A stretch of DNA of 64,000 nt from Rhodococcus spelaei (GCF_006704125.1 NZ_VIGH01000004.1:1-64000); one strand, 5' to 3'; shown: positions 15,947 to 28,441, counted from the stretch's first letter. Notes: generated from the letters alone by a model not told the origin. Numbers and translations: made by a program.

Positions 15947-17473
15947 CTAGCCCTTCATGTGCTGGGCTGCGCGGTAGGAGAACACCATCGCGGTGCCGAG
16001 CGGCACACCGGGACCCGGGTACACCTCGCCACTGACGGACGCGGAGGTGTTTCCGGCCGCGTACAGGCCGTCGATCGCGCTGCCGTCGGCGCGCAGCACC
16101 CGACCGTCGGCGTCGGTGACAAGGCCGCCCTTGCCGCCGAGGTCGGACAGCACGATCCGGGCCGCGTAGAACGGGCCGGTCTCGATCGCGGTCAGCGCGC
16201 TGTTCGGGTTGCCGTTCGGCGGGCAGAAGAAGTTGTCGTACGGATCCTCGCCGCGGTGGAAGGACTCGTCCACGCCGTGCTTGGCGTAGTCGTTGAACTG
16301 CTCGACGCTGGCGCGCACCGCGTCCGCGGGCAGGCCTGCCCGCGCGGCGAGGTCCTCGAGGGTGTCACCCTGCACCCAGGTGCCGGCCTCGAGGTGCTTG
16401 GCCGGTGCGGTGTTCGGGATGCTGATGCCGGGCAGTCCACCGCGCTCGCGGGAGTCGAAGATCATCCAGGACACGGCGTCATTTCCGCTGTGCGCCTTCA
16501 TCGCCCGGCCGAACTGGTCGTACGGCAGCGACTCGTTCAGGTAGCGCTCGCCCTTCTCGTCGACGACGATGCCGCCGCGGATGCCGACCAGGAAGGCGGC
16601 GGTGCCGTCCGGCTGCTCCACGCCCGGGCAGAACCACGCCTGATCCAGCAGTGCGGTTGCGCCACCGGCCGCGACGCCGGCCGCGATCGGAACGCCGGTG
16701 TTGGCGCCGATCGGGCCCATCGACCACTCCGCCTTGCCGGGAGTGCCGTTCGCCGCGCGCGTTTCGGCGTTGGCCTCGATTCCGCCCGCGGCCATCAGCA
16801 CGCCGCGGGTCGCCTTGATCCGGACCGGCTTCCCGTCCTGCACGGCCTCGACGCCGACGACGCGGCCGTCCTCGACGACCAGACCGGTCAACGCGGTGCC
16901 GGTGCGCAGGTCGGCGTTGCCGGTGCCGGCCGCGGCCGCCAGCAGTCGCCCGATCAGGGCGCGACCGCCGATCAGCTTGCCCGGCTTGTGGCCCTGTCCG
17001 GTGCGGTCCTGGTCGAGTTCGGGGCGCACCTTCGCGGCCAGATCGCCGATCGTGGCGGGGTCCAGGTCGAGCGCGTTGATCGATCGCCCGGTGTCCAGGC
17101 GGCCCTCGGCCTTGAAGTAGTCGGGGAACGCGCGGAACTCGAACTCGATGTTCGGATCCCGCTCCAGGAACTCGACGACCACGGGCGCAGTCTCGACATA
17201 CGCGTCCAGGCGATCGGCCTCGGCGTCGCCGAGCAGGTTGCGCAGGTAGGTGCGGGCCAATTCGGTGGAGTCGGGAAGTTCGGCACGCTCCTGTACCTGC
17301 GTGCCCGGCAGCCAGACGGAGCCGCCGGAGTAGGAGGAGGTGCCGCCGAACAGGGCGGTCTTCTCCAGCACCACGGTGCGCAGGCCCTGCGAAGCGGCCG
17401 CATAAGCACCGGTCAGGGCGCCGCCACCCGAGCCGACCACCACTACGTCGAATTCGTCCGTCCAGTCCTGCAT
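15947..17473 (-). CDS. kstD: 3-ketosteroid delta-1-dehydrogenase (KstD)
   Basis: The 508-residue flavoprotein has the FAD dinucleotide motif GSGGGALTGAYAAA at residues 14-27. All active-site residues known for Rhodococcus KstD1 align: Tyr119 (FPDYF), Tyr318 (NESLPY), and the tyrosine and glycine of YPGPG at 485-489. The ending EVYPGPGVPLGTAMVFSYRA is typical for the family. KstD introduces the C1-C2 double bond into ring A of 3-ketosteroids; together with KshA this causes ring B to open. A delta-4-(5-alpha)-dehydrogenase is a less likely alternative. ATG 17473 opens the motif at the expected distance. It is divergent from a KstR-like regulator across 162 bp. Confidence 0.9.
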   Translation of the reverse strand: MQDWTDEFDVVVVGSGGGALTGAYAAASQGLRTVVLEKTALFGGTSSYSGGSVWLPGTQVQERAELPDSTELARTYLRNLLGDAEADRLDAYVETAPVVVEFLERDPNIEFEFRAFPDYFKAEGRLDTGRSINALDLDPATIGDLAAKVRPELDQDRTGQGHKPGKLIGGRALIGRLLAAAAGTGNADLRTGTALTGLVVEDGRVVGVEAVQDGKPVRIKATRGVLMAAGGIEANAETRAANGTPGKAEWSMGPIGANTGVPIAAGVAAGGATALLDQAWFCPGVEQPDGTAAFLVGIRGGIVVDEKGERYLNESLPYDQFGRAMKAHSGNDAVSWMIFDSRERGGLPGISIPNTAPAKHLEAGTWVQGDTLEDLAARAGLPADAVRASVEQFNDYAKHGVDESFHRGEDPYDNFFCPPNGNPNSALTAIETGPFYAARIVLSDLGGKGGLVTDADGRVLRADGSAIDGLYAAGNTSASVSGEVYPGPGVPLGTAMVFSYRAAQHMKG

Positions 17474-17635
17474 GTTCCTGCAACCTCCATCGCATCGTGT
17501 GTGGTGACAGGCAATCGCAGGCTGTGGGCCGGAAGGGGCGTGGCTCCCACTGAGCGGAACCGGACTCCGGCGAGCCTCTACAGGTGTCAGGATCTACCCT
17601 CAGTTCGTCGGAAGTGGAAGAAGTGGGGGACAGTG

Positions 17636-18253
17636 ATGCCGAGGCTTGCGGAGGCACGGGACGCGGCCGAGCCGAGCTCGGTGGAACAGCGGGCGCGGCA
17701 CGGCCGGATCCTGAAGGTCGCCGCCCAGTTGGGTGCGGAGAAGGAACTCGAGCGAGTGCAGATGCAGGAAGTGGCCAAGCTCGCGGGCGTCGCGATCGGC
17801 ACCCTGTATCGCTACTTCCCGTCCAAGACCCACCTCTTCGTTGCCGTCATGGTCGACCAGATCCAGCGGATGGGGGATCAGCTGTCCCGGCGGTCGCGGG
17901 CTCACACGGGCCCGTCCGACGCCGTCTACGACGCACTGCTGCAGGCCACCCGTGCGCTGCTGCGGACACCGCTACTCGCGACGGCGATGATCCAGTCCGC
18001 CGCGACGTCCAACGCCGCGACCATTCCCGACGTCGCCAAGATCGACCAGCAGTTCGACCGGTTGCTGCTCGACGCGGCGCGGATCGAGGAGCCGACGGTG
18101 CGGGACGCGACGGTGCTCCGGTTGGTGGTCGCGCTGTGGTTCGGCCTGATCCAGTCGGGCCTCAACAGCCGTACCTCGATCCCCGAGATCGAGTCCGACC
18201 TGCGGATCGCGTGCGACCTGCTGCTCGGCGAGCTGCCGGTGCACCCGTTCTGA
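17636..18253 (+). CDS. KstR-like TetR-family repressor
   Basis: The 205-residue protein has an N-terminal TetR domain (about residues 24-72) with recognition segment VAKLAGVAIGTLYRYFPSK, very like that of the steroid repressor KstR (VAVGTLYRYFPSK), and an all-helical C-terminal ligand domain. KstR proteins release their operators on binding a steroid CoA or steroid intermediate. The divergent position next to kstD suggests control of kstD and of itself. The start is ATG 17636, immediately preceded by an in-frame GTG at 17633 that cannot be excluded. It is not clearly the KstR1 ortholog, so no symbol is given. Confidence 0.8.
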   Translation: MPRLAEARDAAEPSSVEQRARHGRILKVAAQLGAEKELERVQMQEVAKLAGVAIGTLYRYFPSKTHLFVAVMVDQIQRMGDQLSRRSRAHTGPSDAVYDALLQATRALLRTPLLATAMIQSAATSNAATIPDVAKIDQQFDRLLLDAARIEEPTVRDATVLRLVVALWFGLIQSGLNSRTSIPEIESDLRIACDLLLGELPVHPF

Positions 18254-18267
18254 CCGACTCCGAACCG

Positions 18268-18311
18268 GCCGACGGCGTGACCTGAGCTTGCAGCCAGGTC
18301 ACGCCGTCGGC
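18268..18311. terminator. Perfect 17-bp bidirectional hairpin terminator
   Basis: GCCGACGGCGTGACCTG and its exact complement enclose a 10-nt loop. It fills the gap between the KstR-like gene and the convergent serine hydrolase gene. Confidence 0.8.
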
Positions 18312-18315
18312 TGTT

Positions 18316-20997
<2,682 letters not shown>

Positions 20998-21025
20998 CCT
21001 CCCGTTGTTCGACCCCCACCGCGGC

Positions 21026-21072
21026 GTGAACGGACCGTTCAGGTCCTCCAGGAGCCTGAACGGTCCGTTCAC
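21026..21072 (+). terminator. Perfect 18-bp hairpin terminator after fadA5
   Basis: GTGAACGGACCGTTCAGG and its exact complement enclose an 11-nt loop, 28 nt past the fadA5 stop. Confidence 0.8.
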
Positions 21073-21095
21073 TCGGTGAGGTCGACGCAAACGGC

Positions 21096-21109
21096 TAGAA
21101 TTTCTTCTA
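21096..21109. promoter_or_regulatory. TAGAA-n4-TTCTA dyad before the FadE34-like operon
   Basis: TAGAA and TTCTA form a perfect 5-bp dyad around TTTC, ending 15 nt before the ATG. Its arms and 14-bp length equal those of KstR operators, although the central AAC and GTT triplets each differ by one base (six of eight fixed positions). Confidence 0.45.
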
Positions 21110-21124
21110 CTTAAGGATCCATTC

Positions 21125-23311
21125 ATGACTATTGGACTGAGTGACGAAGACCGCGAGCTCCGCGACTCCGTGCGCGGCTGGGCGGCACGCCACGCGACCC
21201 CCGAGGTGATCCGGGAGGCCGTCGAGGCCAAGGTCGAGGTTCGCCCGACCTACTGGGGTTCCCTCGCCGAGCTCGGCATGCTGGGCCTGCACCTGCCCGA
21301 GGAGGTCGGCGGCGCCGGCTTCACCGTGCTCGAAACCGCCATCGTCGCAGAGGAACTCGGCCGCGCGATGGTGCCGGGACCGTTCCTGCCCACCGTCGTC
21401 GTCTCCGCGGTGCTGCACGAGGCCGGACGCACGGGCGAGCTCGAGGGCCTGGCCGACGGCTCGCTGTTCGGCGCGGTCGCGCTGCAGCCCGGCGGGCTGC
21501 GCATCGTCCGCGACGGTGACGATGTCACCCTGTCCGGCACGTCGAGCCTGATCCTGGGCGGCCAGGTCGGCGACGTCTTCCTGCTCGCGGCGGACGACGC
21601 GGGCGAGCTCGCATTCGTCGTCGTCGACCGCGATCGCCTGGACATCACCGAACTGCCCAGCCACGACGTGGTCCGCCGCAACGCCGAGATCACGGCGGAC
21701 GGCATCGCGCTGGCCGACGGTGACGTGCTCACCCTCGCCGCACAGCGTGCCGTCGACATCGCCGCCACCCTGTTCGCCGCCGAGGCGTCGGGTCTCGCGG
21801 ACTGGGCCACCACCGCCGCCGCCGACTACGCACGGGTGCGTCAGCAGTTCGGCCGGGTCATCGGCCAGTTCCAGGGCGTCAAGCACAAGATTGCCCGGAT
21901 GCTCGGCCGCACCGAGCAGGCCCGCGTCACCGCGTGGGACGCCGCCCGCGCACTGGGCGAGGACGTCTCGGCCGCCGAGTCGTCGCTCGCCGCCGCCGTC
22001 GCCGCGTCCGTCGCGCCCGAGGCCGCGCTCCAGGTGACCAAGGACTGCATCCAGGTCCTCGGCGGCATCGGTTACACGTGGGAGCACGACGCGCACCTGT
22101 ACATGCGTCGCGCGCAGTCGCTGCGAATCCTGCTCGGCTCCACCTCATCCTGGCGGCGACGGGTCGCGAGCCTCACGCTCGAGGGCGCACGCCGAGTGCT
22201 GAGCATCGACCTGCCCGCAGAGGCGGAGCAGATCCGCGCCGACGTCCGCGCGGAGCTCGAGCTGGCCAAGGCTCTCGAAGGCGCCGAGCGCAAGGCATAC
22301 CTGGCCGAGCGGGGCTACACGTCGCCGCATCTGCCCGCGCCGTGGGGCAAGAGCGCGGACGCTGTCACCCAGCTGGTCATCGCCGAGGAACTGCGCGCGG
22401 CCAAGGTCAAGCCGCACGACATGATCATCGGCAACTGGGTGATCCCCACCCTGATCGCGCACGGCAACGCGGAGCAGCTGCAGAGGTTCGTCCCGCAGTC
22501 GCTGCGCGGCGACATCGTCTGGTGCCAGTTGTTCTCCGAGCCAGGAGCGGGCTCCGATCTCGCGAGCCTGTCCACCAAGGCCACCAAGGTCGAGGGTGGC
22601 TGGAAGCTCAACGGCCAGAAGGTGTGGACGTCGATGGCCCGGGAAGCGGACTGGGGAATCTGCCTGGCGCGCACCGACGGTGACGCCGCCAAGCACAAGG
22701 GCCTGTCGTACTTCCTGATCGACATCAAGAACAGCGGCCTCGACATCCGTCCGCTGCGTGAGATCACCGGCGAGGCACTGTTCAACGAGGTGTTCCTCGA
22801 CGACGTGTTCGTGCCCGACGACTGCCTCGTCGGCCAGCCGGGTGACGGCTGGAAGCTGGCCCGCACCACCCTCGCCAACGAGCGGGTCTCGATGACCGGC
22901 GGATCGTCCCTCGGTGACGGCGGCGAAGCGCTCGTCGCGCTCGGCAGCAGCCTGCCCGGCGGCATCGACGACGAGCAGCGCACCGTGCTCGGGCAGGTGC
23001 TGTGCGACGCGCAGTCCGGTGGCCTCATGGGCCTGCGCACCACGCTGCGGTCCCTGACCGGTGCACAGCCGGGCGCCGAGTCGTCCGTCGCGAAGCTCCT
23101 CGGAGTCGAGCACATCCAGCAGACGTGGGAGGTCGCGATGGACTGGGCGGGACCGTCGTCCCTGCTCGGCGATCAGGGACGCACCTCGGCGACGCAGATG
23201 TTCCTGAATTCGCAGTGCATGTCCATCGCTGGTGGTACGACGAATGTTCAGTTGAACATCATCGGCGAGCGGATCCTCGGTCTGCCTCGCGATCCTGAAC
23301 CAGGGAAGTAG
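21125..23311 (+). CDS. fadE34: FadE34-like fused acyl-CoA dehydrogenase (two ACAD halves, 728 residues)
   Basis: The single chain contains two acyl-CoA dehydrogenase units. Residues 1 to about 360 hold one unit with [20 protein letters not shown] and [20 protein letters not shown]; the glutamate of WEHD is residue 320. Residues from about 375 on hold a second unit with [23 protein letters not shown] and [19 protein letters not shown]. This two-in-one form replaces the alpha2beta2 heterotetramers of steroid dehydrogenases (ChsE types) and is the layout of mycobacterial FadE34, which desaturates the steroid 24-carboxyl-CoA side chain. ATG 21125 follows AAGGA and a KstR-like dyad. It starts a compact four-gene operon. 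Confidence 0.87.
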   Translation: MTIGLSDEDRELRDSVRGWAARHATPEVIREAVEAKVEVRPTYWGSLAELGMLGLHLPEEVGGAGFTVLETAIVAEELGRAMVPGPFLPTVVVSAVLHEAGRTGELEGLADGSLFGAVALQPGGLRIVRDGDDVTLSGTSSLILGGQVGDVFLLAADDAGELAFVVVDRDRLDITELPSHDVVRRNAEITADGIALADGDVLTLAAQRAVDIAATLFAAEASGLADWATTAAADYARVRQQFGRVIGQFQGVKHKIARMLGRTEQARVTAWDAARALGEDVSAAESSLAAAVAASVAPEAALQVTKDCIQVLGGIGYTWEHDAHLYMRRAQSLRILLGSTSSWRRRVASLTLEGARRVLSIDLPAEAEQIRADVRAELELAKALEGAERKAYLAERGYTSPHLPAPWGKSADAVTQLVIAEELRAAKVKPHDMIIGNWVIPTLIAHGNAEQLQRFVPQSLRGDIVWCQLFSEPGAGSDLASLSTKATKVEGGWKLNGQKVWTSMAREADWGICLARTDGDAAKHKGLSYFLIDIKNSGLDIRPLREITGEALFNEVFLDDVFVPDDCLVGQPGDGWKLARTTLANERVSMTGGSSLGDGGEALVALGSSLPGGIDDEQRTVLGQVLCDAQSGGLMGLRTTLRSLTGAQPGAESSVAKLLGVEHIQQTWEVAMDWAGPSSLLGDQGRTSATQMFLNSQCMSIAGGTTNVQLNIIGERILGLPRDPEPGK

Positions 23312-23322
23312 GCACACAGCAC

Positions 23323-24528
23323 ATGAACCGTACCTTTGTGGTCGGCGTCGGCATGACCAAGTTCGAGAAGATCGAGAGCCGTGACTGGGAGTACCCGGAC
23401 ATGGTGACGGAGGCCGTGGGCAAGGCGCTCGCGGACGCCGGTATCGACTACTCGCAGGTCCAGCGCGCCGCCGCAGGGTACGTGTTCGGTGCGTCCACCG
23501 CGGGTCAGCGGGCGCTGTACGAGACCGGGCTCACCGGCATCCCGATCGTCAACGTCAACAACAACTGCGCCACCGGATCGACGGCGCTGCTGATGGCCCG
23601 CGAGTGGGTGCAGGCCGGTTTCGTGGACTGCGCGCTGGCGGTCGGTTTCGAGAAGATGACGAAGACGTCGATGACCGGCACCGGTGAGATGCCGAAGGTC
23701 ACCACCCTCGACGACCAGTTGAAGGTGATGGTCTCGAAGTTCGGCTGGGGCAAGGGCCCGATGACGGCGCAACTGTTCGGCAACGCGGCGGTCGAGCACA
23801 TGGACCGCTACGGCACCACCGCCGAGCAGATCGCCGCAGTGGCGGTCAAGAACCACAAGCACTCGGTGAACAACCCGTACGCCCAGTTCCAGAACGAGTA
23901 CACCCTCGACCAGGTGCTGGGCGACAAGATGATTCACGCGCCCCTCACCCGTTCGCAGTGCTCGCCGACCTCGGACGGCGCCGGTGCCGCCGTGGTCGTC
24001 AGCGAGAAGTTCGTCCGCGAACACGGACTCGAGGACCAGGCGATCGAGATCGTCGCGCAGGCGCTCACCACCGACACCGCCGAGGCGTTTGCGGAGCAGT
24101 CGATGATCGACGTCGTGGGTGCTCCGATGACCCGCGCGGCTGCCGAGCAGGTGTTCGCCGAGTCGGGTCTGACGATCGACGACGTCGACGTGATCGAACT
24201 GCACGACTGCTTCGCGATCAACGAGATCATCACCTACGAGGGCCTCGGCCTGTGTGCCCCCGGTGAGGGCGGCAAGCTGGTCGAGTCCGGCGCCACCACG
24301 TACGGCGGCCGCTGGGTGGTCAACCCGTCCGGTGGCCTGATCTCGAAGGGCCACCCGCTCGGTGCCACCGGTCTCGCGCAGTGCGCGGAGCTGAACTGGC
24401 AGCTGCGCGGGCAGGCCGATGCCCGTCAGGTCGACGGTGCTTCCGTTGCCCTGCAACATAACCTGGGTCTCGGTGGGGCGTGCGTCGTCACGCTCTACCG
24501 GTCCGGAACCATTTCCAAGGAGTCATAG
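23323..24528 (+). CDS. Ltp1/SCP-x-type thiolase
   Basis: The 401-residue protein belongs to the SCP-x / lipid-transfer-protein thiolases: Cys82 in [33 protein letters not shown], and [10 protein letters not shown] in place of the second Cys loop. [14 protein letters not shown] and [13 protein letters not shown](N/D)EYTLD agree with remembered mycobacterial Ltp1. Such enzymes cleave 3-ketoacyl-CoAs with a branched (2-methyl) end, fitting removal of propionyl-CoA from a sterol side chain. It starts 11 nt after the FadE34-like gene and ends 4 nt before the hydratase gene, so the operon links dehydrogenation, hydration and thiolysis. No sterol-carrier domain is attached. Confidence 0.85.
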   Translation: MNRTFVVGVGMTKFEKIESRDWEYPDMVTEAVGKALADAGIDYSQVQRAAAGYVFGASTAGQRALYETGLTGIPIVNVNNNCATGSTALLMAREWVQAGFVDCALAVGFEKMTKTSMTGTGEMPKVTTLDDQLKVMVSKFGWGKGPMTAQLFGNAAVEHMDRYGTTAEQIAAVAVKNHKHSVNNPYAQFQNEYTLDQVLGDKMIHAPLTRSQCSPTSDGAGAAVVVSEKFVREHGLEDQAIEIVAQALTTDTAEAFAEQSMIDVVGAPMTRAAAEQVFAESGLTIDDVDVIELHDCFAINEIITYEGLGLCAPGEGGKLVESGATTYGGRWVVNPSGGLISKGHPLGATGLAQCAELNWQLRGQADARQVDGASVALQHNLGLGGACVVTLYRSGTISKES

Positions 24529-24532
24529 ACAC

Positions 24533-25405
24533 ATGCCGATCGACGTGAGCGCCGCACTGTCGGCCGCCCCCACCGTCCGCGAGGCCAGTTGGACCGAGCG
24601 CGACGTACTGCTCTACCACCTCGGCCTCGGTGCCGGAGTGAACGCGCTGGACCCCGCCGAGCTCGGCTGGGTCTACGAGAAGGGCCTGAAGGTTCTGCCG
24701 ACCTTCGCGATGGTTGCGGGGCAGGGAGTTTCGGCCGGAACACTGAAGCCGGCCGGGATGAACATGCCCGGCATCGACATCGACCTCCGCAAGATCCTGC
24801 ACGCGGGGCAGGCGCTCACGTTGCACGCCCCGATCCCGGCGTCGGGTTCGGCGACGATCTCGTCGCGGGTCGCCGACGTCTGGGACAAGGGCAAGGCGGC
24901 GGTGATCGTGCTCGAGCAGTCCGCGGCCGACGCGGACGGAAACCCGTTGTGGACCACGGCGATGCAGATCTGGGCGCGGGGCGAGGGTGACTTCGGCGGC
25001 GACGCCGGACCGGACGTTGCCGCCGCGGCGCCGGAGCGGGCCGCCGACAAGGTGCTGGTTTCGCCGACCAGCACCCAGCAGGCGCTGGTCTACCGGCTCA
25101 GCGGCGACCTGAACCCGCTGCACGCCGACCCCACATTCGCGAAGATGGCCGGCTTCGACCAGCCGATCCTGCACGGGCTCGCGTCGTACGGCGTCGTCTG
25201 CAAGGCCGTCGTCGACGGTGTCCTCGACGGGGATCCGACTCGGGTGCAGAACTTCTCGGTGCGGTTCGCCGGGTCGCTCTACCCGGGCGAGACCATCGAG
25301 ACGTCCGTCTGGCGCGACGGCGACACCCTCACCCTGCTGGCCACCTGCCCCGAGCGGGACGGGCAGCCGGTGCTCACCCACGCGACGATGGAGATCCGCT
25401 CGTGA
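24533..25405 (+). CDS. ChsH3-like enoyl-CoA hydratase 2 (double hot-dog MaoC protein)
   Basis: The 290-residue protein has two hot-dog halves. The N-terminal half has YHLGLGAGVNALDPAELGWVYE and LPTFAMV. The C-terminal half has the catalytic hydratase-2 motif RLSGDLNPLHADP, with Asp, Asn and His in their usual spacing, followed by QPILHGL. This is the form of peroxisomal-type MFE-2 hydratases and of ChsH3 in sterol degradation, which add water to 2-enoyl-CoA on the side chain. AAGGAG lies ten bases before ATG 24533. Its stop overlaps the next start (TGATG). Confidence 0.85.
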   Translation: MPIDVSAALSAAPTVREASWTERDVLLYHLGLGAGVNALDPAELGWVYEKGLKVLPTFAMVAGQGVSAGTLKPAGMNMPGIDIDLRKILHAGQALTLHAPIPASGSATISSRVADVWDKGKAAVIVLEQSAADADGNPLWTTAMQIWARGEGDFGGDAGPDVAAAAPERAADKVLVSPTSTQQALVYRLSGDLNPLHADPTFAKMAGFDQPILHGLASYGVVCKAVVDGVLDGDPTRVQNFSVRFAGSLYPGETIETSVWRDGDTLTLLATCPERDGQPVLTHATMEIRS

Positions 25406-26055
25406 TGGAGTCCGGGGACCACCCGACCGCCGCGACCCATCCGCACCGGACGGTGCTGACGTCGGCGCCGCAGGATGCGCCGGTGGACCGCGCGACCGCG
25501 GCGGCGCGCCGAGTGATCGACGCGATGCTGCGAACCGACCGCGGCAACGCGAATCTGGACAGGGTCGCGGAGGAACTGAACAGCATCGCCGACCATCTCG
25601 AGGAGCATGCCCCCGAGGTGGCCGAGCGGATGATCGACATGTGGAGCGGCGAGGGCGTCACTCGCCACGACCCGATCACCGGTCCGGAGAACGCGATTGC
25701 GCCGCCCCTGGTGCTCGAGGGTCTCGAGGACGGATCGGTGCAGGGTGTGGTGACGATGACGCTGCCGTACCAGGGCCCTCCGGGGTGCGTGCACGGCGGC
25801 GTGTCCGCGATGCTGCTCGACCACGTGCTCGGCGTCGCGAACGCGTGGGGTGGCAAGGCCGGGATGACGGCGCAGCTGAACACGCGCTACCACAAGCCGA
25901 CACCGCTGTTCGAGCCGCTGACGATCACCGGTAGGCAGATCTCGGTGGACGGCCGCAAGATTCACACCGTCGGTGACATCAAGAACGCCGCCGGCGAGGT
26001 GTGTGTCTCGGTAGAGGGGCTGTTCATCGACGCGGGCGTACCGCGCCCCCGCTAA
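25405..26055 (+). CDS. PaaI-like hot-dog thioesterase
   Basis: The 216-residue protein has a leading region of about 75 residues with helical content and then a single hot-dog domain with GPPGCVHGGVSAMLLDHVLG, the HGG motif of PaaI/4HBT-type acyl-CoA thioesterases, followed by AQLNTRYHKPTPLFEPLTI. It probably releases free acids or CoA from stalled acyl-CoA intermediates of the operon's pathway. ATG 25405 shares one base with the upstream TGA; GTG 25402 is an alternative. It is the last gene before a perfect hairpin. Confidence 0.75.
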   Translation: MESGDHPTAATHPHRTVLTSAPQDAPVDRATAAARRVIDAMLRTDRGNANLDRVAEELNSIADHLEEHAPEVAERMIDMWSGEGVTRHDPITGPENAIAPPLVLEGLEDGSVQGVVTMTLPYQGPPGCVHGGVSAMLLDHVLGVANAWGGKAGMTAQLNTRYHKPTPLFEPLTITGRQISVDGRKIHTVGDIKNAAGEVCVSVEGLFIDAGVPRPR

Positions 26056-26087
26056 CGGGTCGCGGTCACGGGACACGATCACATCCT

Positions 26088-26138
26088 GGGTGAAGGGAAC
26101 CATCATTCGGCCTGACCGGTTGATGGTTCCCTTCACCC
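26088..26138 (+). terminator. Perfect 18-bp hairpin terminator (member of a repeat family)
   Basis: GGGTGAAGGGAACCATCA and its complement enclose a 15-nt loop, 32 nt after the thioesterase stop. The right arm TGATGGTTCCCTTCACC recurs with one change at 57735-57751. Confidence 0.8.
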
Positions 26139-26160
26139 GTTTCTGACTTTGGGAGAAGAC

Positions 26161-26949
26161 ATGGGAAAGTTGGACGGGCGCGCGGCGATCGTGACCGGCG
26201 CCGGCATGGGGATCGGCCGGGGCATCGCGGGTGCGTTGGCCCGCGAGGGCGCGGACGTGCTGGTCGCGGAGATCGACGAGGCCGCGGGCGCGGAGACCGT
26301 GCGGTGGCTGACCGAAAGATGGGGTGTGCGAGCGACGTTCGTGCGCACCGACGTCACCGATCGCGATCAGGTCGAGGCCATGGTGGATGCCGCGGTCGCG
26401 GAGTTCGGCCAACTCGACATTCTCGTGAACAACGCTTGGCGCTCGTTCGGCTACGCGCGGCTCGAGAAGACCGATCCCGACACCATGACGGCCGGCTTCG
26501 ACATGGGGGTGATGGCCGCATTCTGGGCGATGCAGCGCGCCTTCCCGGAACTGGAGAAGCGCGGCACCGGGAGGGTGATCAACCTGGCCAGTCTCAACGG
26601 AGTCAATGCCCACATGTACTCGGTCGCGTACAACGCCGCCAAGGAGGCCCTGCGCGCACTGACCCGGACCGCCGCCCGCGAGTGGGCGCCGAACCAGGTG
26701 TGCTGCAACGTGATCTGTCCCGGTGCGCAGAGCGCGGCGTACAAGCGGGTGGCCGACGCGAACCCGCAGATGGCGGCGTCGATGGCCTCGGCGAACCCGA
26801 TGGGACGCATCGGCGACCCACTCGACGACATCGGTCCGGTCGCCGCCTTCCTGGCGAGCGACGAGTCTCGTTACCTCACCGGCAACACGCTGTTCGTCGA
26901 CGGCGGCGGGCACATCAACGGCGTGCAGTGGGCGCCGCAGGTGGACTGA
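26161..26949 (+). CDS. Short-chain dehydrogenase/reductase
   Basis: The 262-residue protein has TGAGMGIGRGIAGAL as its nucleotide-binding motif, LVNNAW (the usual NNAG with Trp instead of Gly), a serine in INLASLNG and the YNAAK active-site pair. The C-terminal LTGNTLFVDGGGHING is typical of classical SDRs. It follows the side-chain operon after a hairpin, with GGGAGAAG before the ATG, so it is probably transcribed separately or by readthrough. A role as hydroxysteroid or 3-hydroxyacyl-CoA dehydrogenase fits the neighbourhood; that operon otherwise lacks its dehydrogenase step. Confidence 0.72.
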   Translation: MGKLDGRAAIVTGAGMGIGRGIAGALAREGADVLVAEIDEAAGAETVRWLTERWGVRATFVRTDVTDRDQVEAMVDAAVAEFGQLDILVNNAWRSFGYARLEKTDPDTMTAGFDMGVMAAFWAMQRAFPELEKRGTGRVINLASLNGVNAHMYSVAYNAAKEALRALTRTAAREWAPNQVCCNVICPGAQSAAYKRVADANPQMAASMASANPMGRIGDPLDDIGPVAAFLASDESRYLTGNTLFVDGGGHINGVQWAPQVD

Positions 26950-26963
26950 ACGCGTCCGCCGGG

Positions 26964-28238
26964 TCACCCCGGGAGGGGGCTGTCCGGCGCCAGGGCCTTG
27001 CTCAGTGACGCCAGGACCGCGGCACCGGCATCCTTGACGTTGCCCTGGTCATCGAACCCGGCCGGCTGATAGCTGGTGACGACCGCGATTGCGAGCTTCT
27101 TCGGCGGCAGGTACCCGACGATCGCTCCGCTGCCGGCGTACAGCTTGTTTCCACCGATCCACGGTCCCTGCAGCAGTACCGCCATCCCGAACGAGTGCTC
27201 GGCGGTGTTCTGCGCGCACGCGGCGCAGCCCTGTGCGGGGTGGCCGAAGCCGGCCAGGTTCGGGTCGACCTGGGCCCGGTGCGACTCGGGGGAGAGCAGT
27301 GTGCCCTCCCCGACCGCCTGGATCGAGGTGGTGAGGTCCGTGACGTCGGTGGTCTGCAGTGCGCCCTCCGGGGCCGTCCAGGACGGGTTCCAGAACGTCG
27401 ACTCCTCGTAGAACGGTTTGTCCGGTGGGACGCCGAGCGTCTCGCGGCGCTCGGAGCTGAAGGTGTGCAGTACCGGTTCGGGGATCTGCGGGGTGTCCGA
27501 ACCGTGGGTGTGCTTGAGTCCCATCGGGCCGACGATGTACTCGGACATCAACTCGCTCAGCGGTTTACCGCCCACCTTCGCCAGCACGGTGCCGAGAATC
27601 GCGTAGTTCGTGTGGGAGTAGGCCCAGTTGGTGCCGGGTGGGAAGGTCGGCGGCGCGGACGTGCCGATCGTGATCAGCTCCCCGGTCGTCCACTGCCGGA
27701 ACGGGTCCAGGTATGTGCCGTCGGTGACCGCGGGCTGGTAGACGTAGTCGGCGTAGCCGGACGTGGAGTTGGCGAGCATCTCGATGGTGACGGCGTCCGC
27801 CTGGGGCAGGTCCGGCAGGTACTTCGACAGCCTGTCGTCGAGGCTGATCTTCTTCTGGTCGACGAACTGCAACAGCATCGTCGTGAGGTAGGTGTACGCG
27901 ACGAATCCGTTGCGTACCTGCATGTCCGGCGTTGCGGGTACACCTGTCATCGATTCGCCGAGAGCACCGGTGTAGGTGTCCTGCCCATCGGTGGTCACCC
28001 GCACGATGAGCGACTTCAGGTTGTACTTCGTCATCGCGTCCCTGGCGATGGCCTCGACCTGTTGCTGCTCGGGTCCCGAGACTGTGGTGGAGGAGGCGGC
28101 GTCGTTGCTCGTAGTGGCACCCGAACACGCGGCGGCGGTCAGCCCGAGGACGACGGCCAGCGCGACAGTCAGTGCCTGCCGGCGATGCTGACGTGCGTAC
28201 GCAGGCCGGCGGGGCGCTGCCTTGGGTCCGATCAGCAC
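26964..28238 (-). CDS. Beta-lactamase-fold lipoprotein with lost catalytic motifs
   Basis: The 424-residue protein has a lipoprotein signal with lipobox LTAAAC (Cys38), then a penicillin-binding/beta-lactamase fold (VDQKKISLDDRLSKYLPDL, PGTNWAYSHTNYAILGTVL, GGKPLSELMSEYIVGPMGL). Where active relatives have the serine nucleophile SxxK, it has GFVA within QVRNGFVAYTYL, and the YxN motif reads YSH. It therefore looks like a non-catalytic binding protein on the outer face of the membrane. GTG 28238 has GGAGG seven bases upstream. About 200 nt upstream lies the triple CTGTACAG array, which may regulate it. An unusual active enzyme cannot be fully excluded. Confidence 0.72.
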   Translation of the reverse strand: MLIGPKAAPRRPAYARQHRRQALTVALAVVLGLTAAACSGATTSNDAASSTTVSGPEQQQVEAIARDAMTKYNLKSLIVRVTTDGQDTYTGALGESMTGVPATPDMQVRNGFVAYTYLTTMLLQFVDQKKISLDDRLSKYLPDLPQADAVTIEMLANSTSGYADYVYQPAVTDGTYLDPFRQWTTGELITIGTSAPPTFPPGTNWAYSHTNYAILGTVLAKVGGKPLSELMSEYIVGPMGLKHTHGSDTPQIPEPVLHTFSSERRETLGVPPDKPFYEESTFWNPSWTAPEGALQTTDVTDLTTSIQAVGEGTLLSPESHRAQVDPNLAGFGHPAQGCAACAQNTAEHSFGMAVLLQGPWIGGNKLYAGSGAIVGYLPPKKLAIAVVTSYQPAGFDDQGNVKDAGAAVLASLSKALAPDSPLPG

Positions 28239-28441
28239 GATCTGTCCTCCAGACTCCGGCGAGCGCCGGTCCGCGGAGCCGATCTCCTCACGATCGACGC
28301 TAACAGCGCGGGCGCGTGCCGGGACCGGGATGCGAGGAACGGGATGCGAGGAAGCAACTCGTCGGCGTCAGACCCAGGCGCGGTCGGATGCCCGCGGATT
28401 GCCGGTCGGCTCGGAAAGTACTGATCCGGGCGCAAATTCAT
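28239..28441. other. Non-coding leader between the lipoprotein gene and the CTGTACAG array
   Basis: No gene is seen. A 14-bp tandem duplication (GGGATGCGAGGAAC/G) lies at 28327-28354. The stretch is the probable promoter and leader region of the minus-strand lipoprotein gene. Confidence 0.45.

Noticed and set aside
15959-17635. Plus-strand extension upstream of the KstR-like gene
   Set aside because: It is antisense to kstD; the TetR protein starts at 17636, where the domain begins at normal distance.
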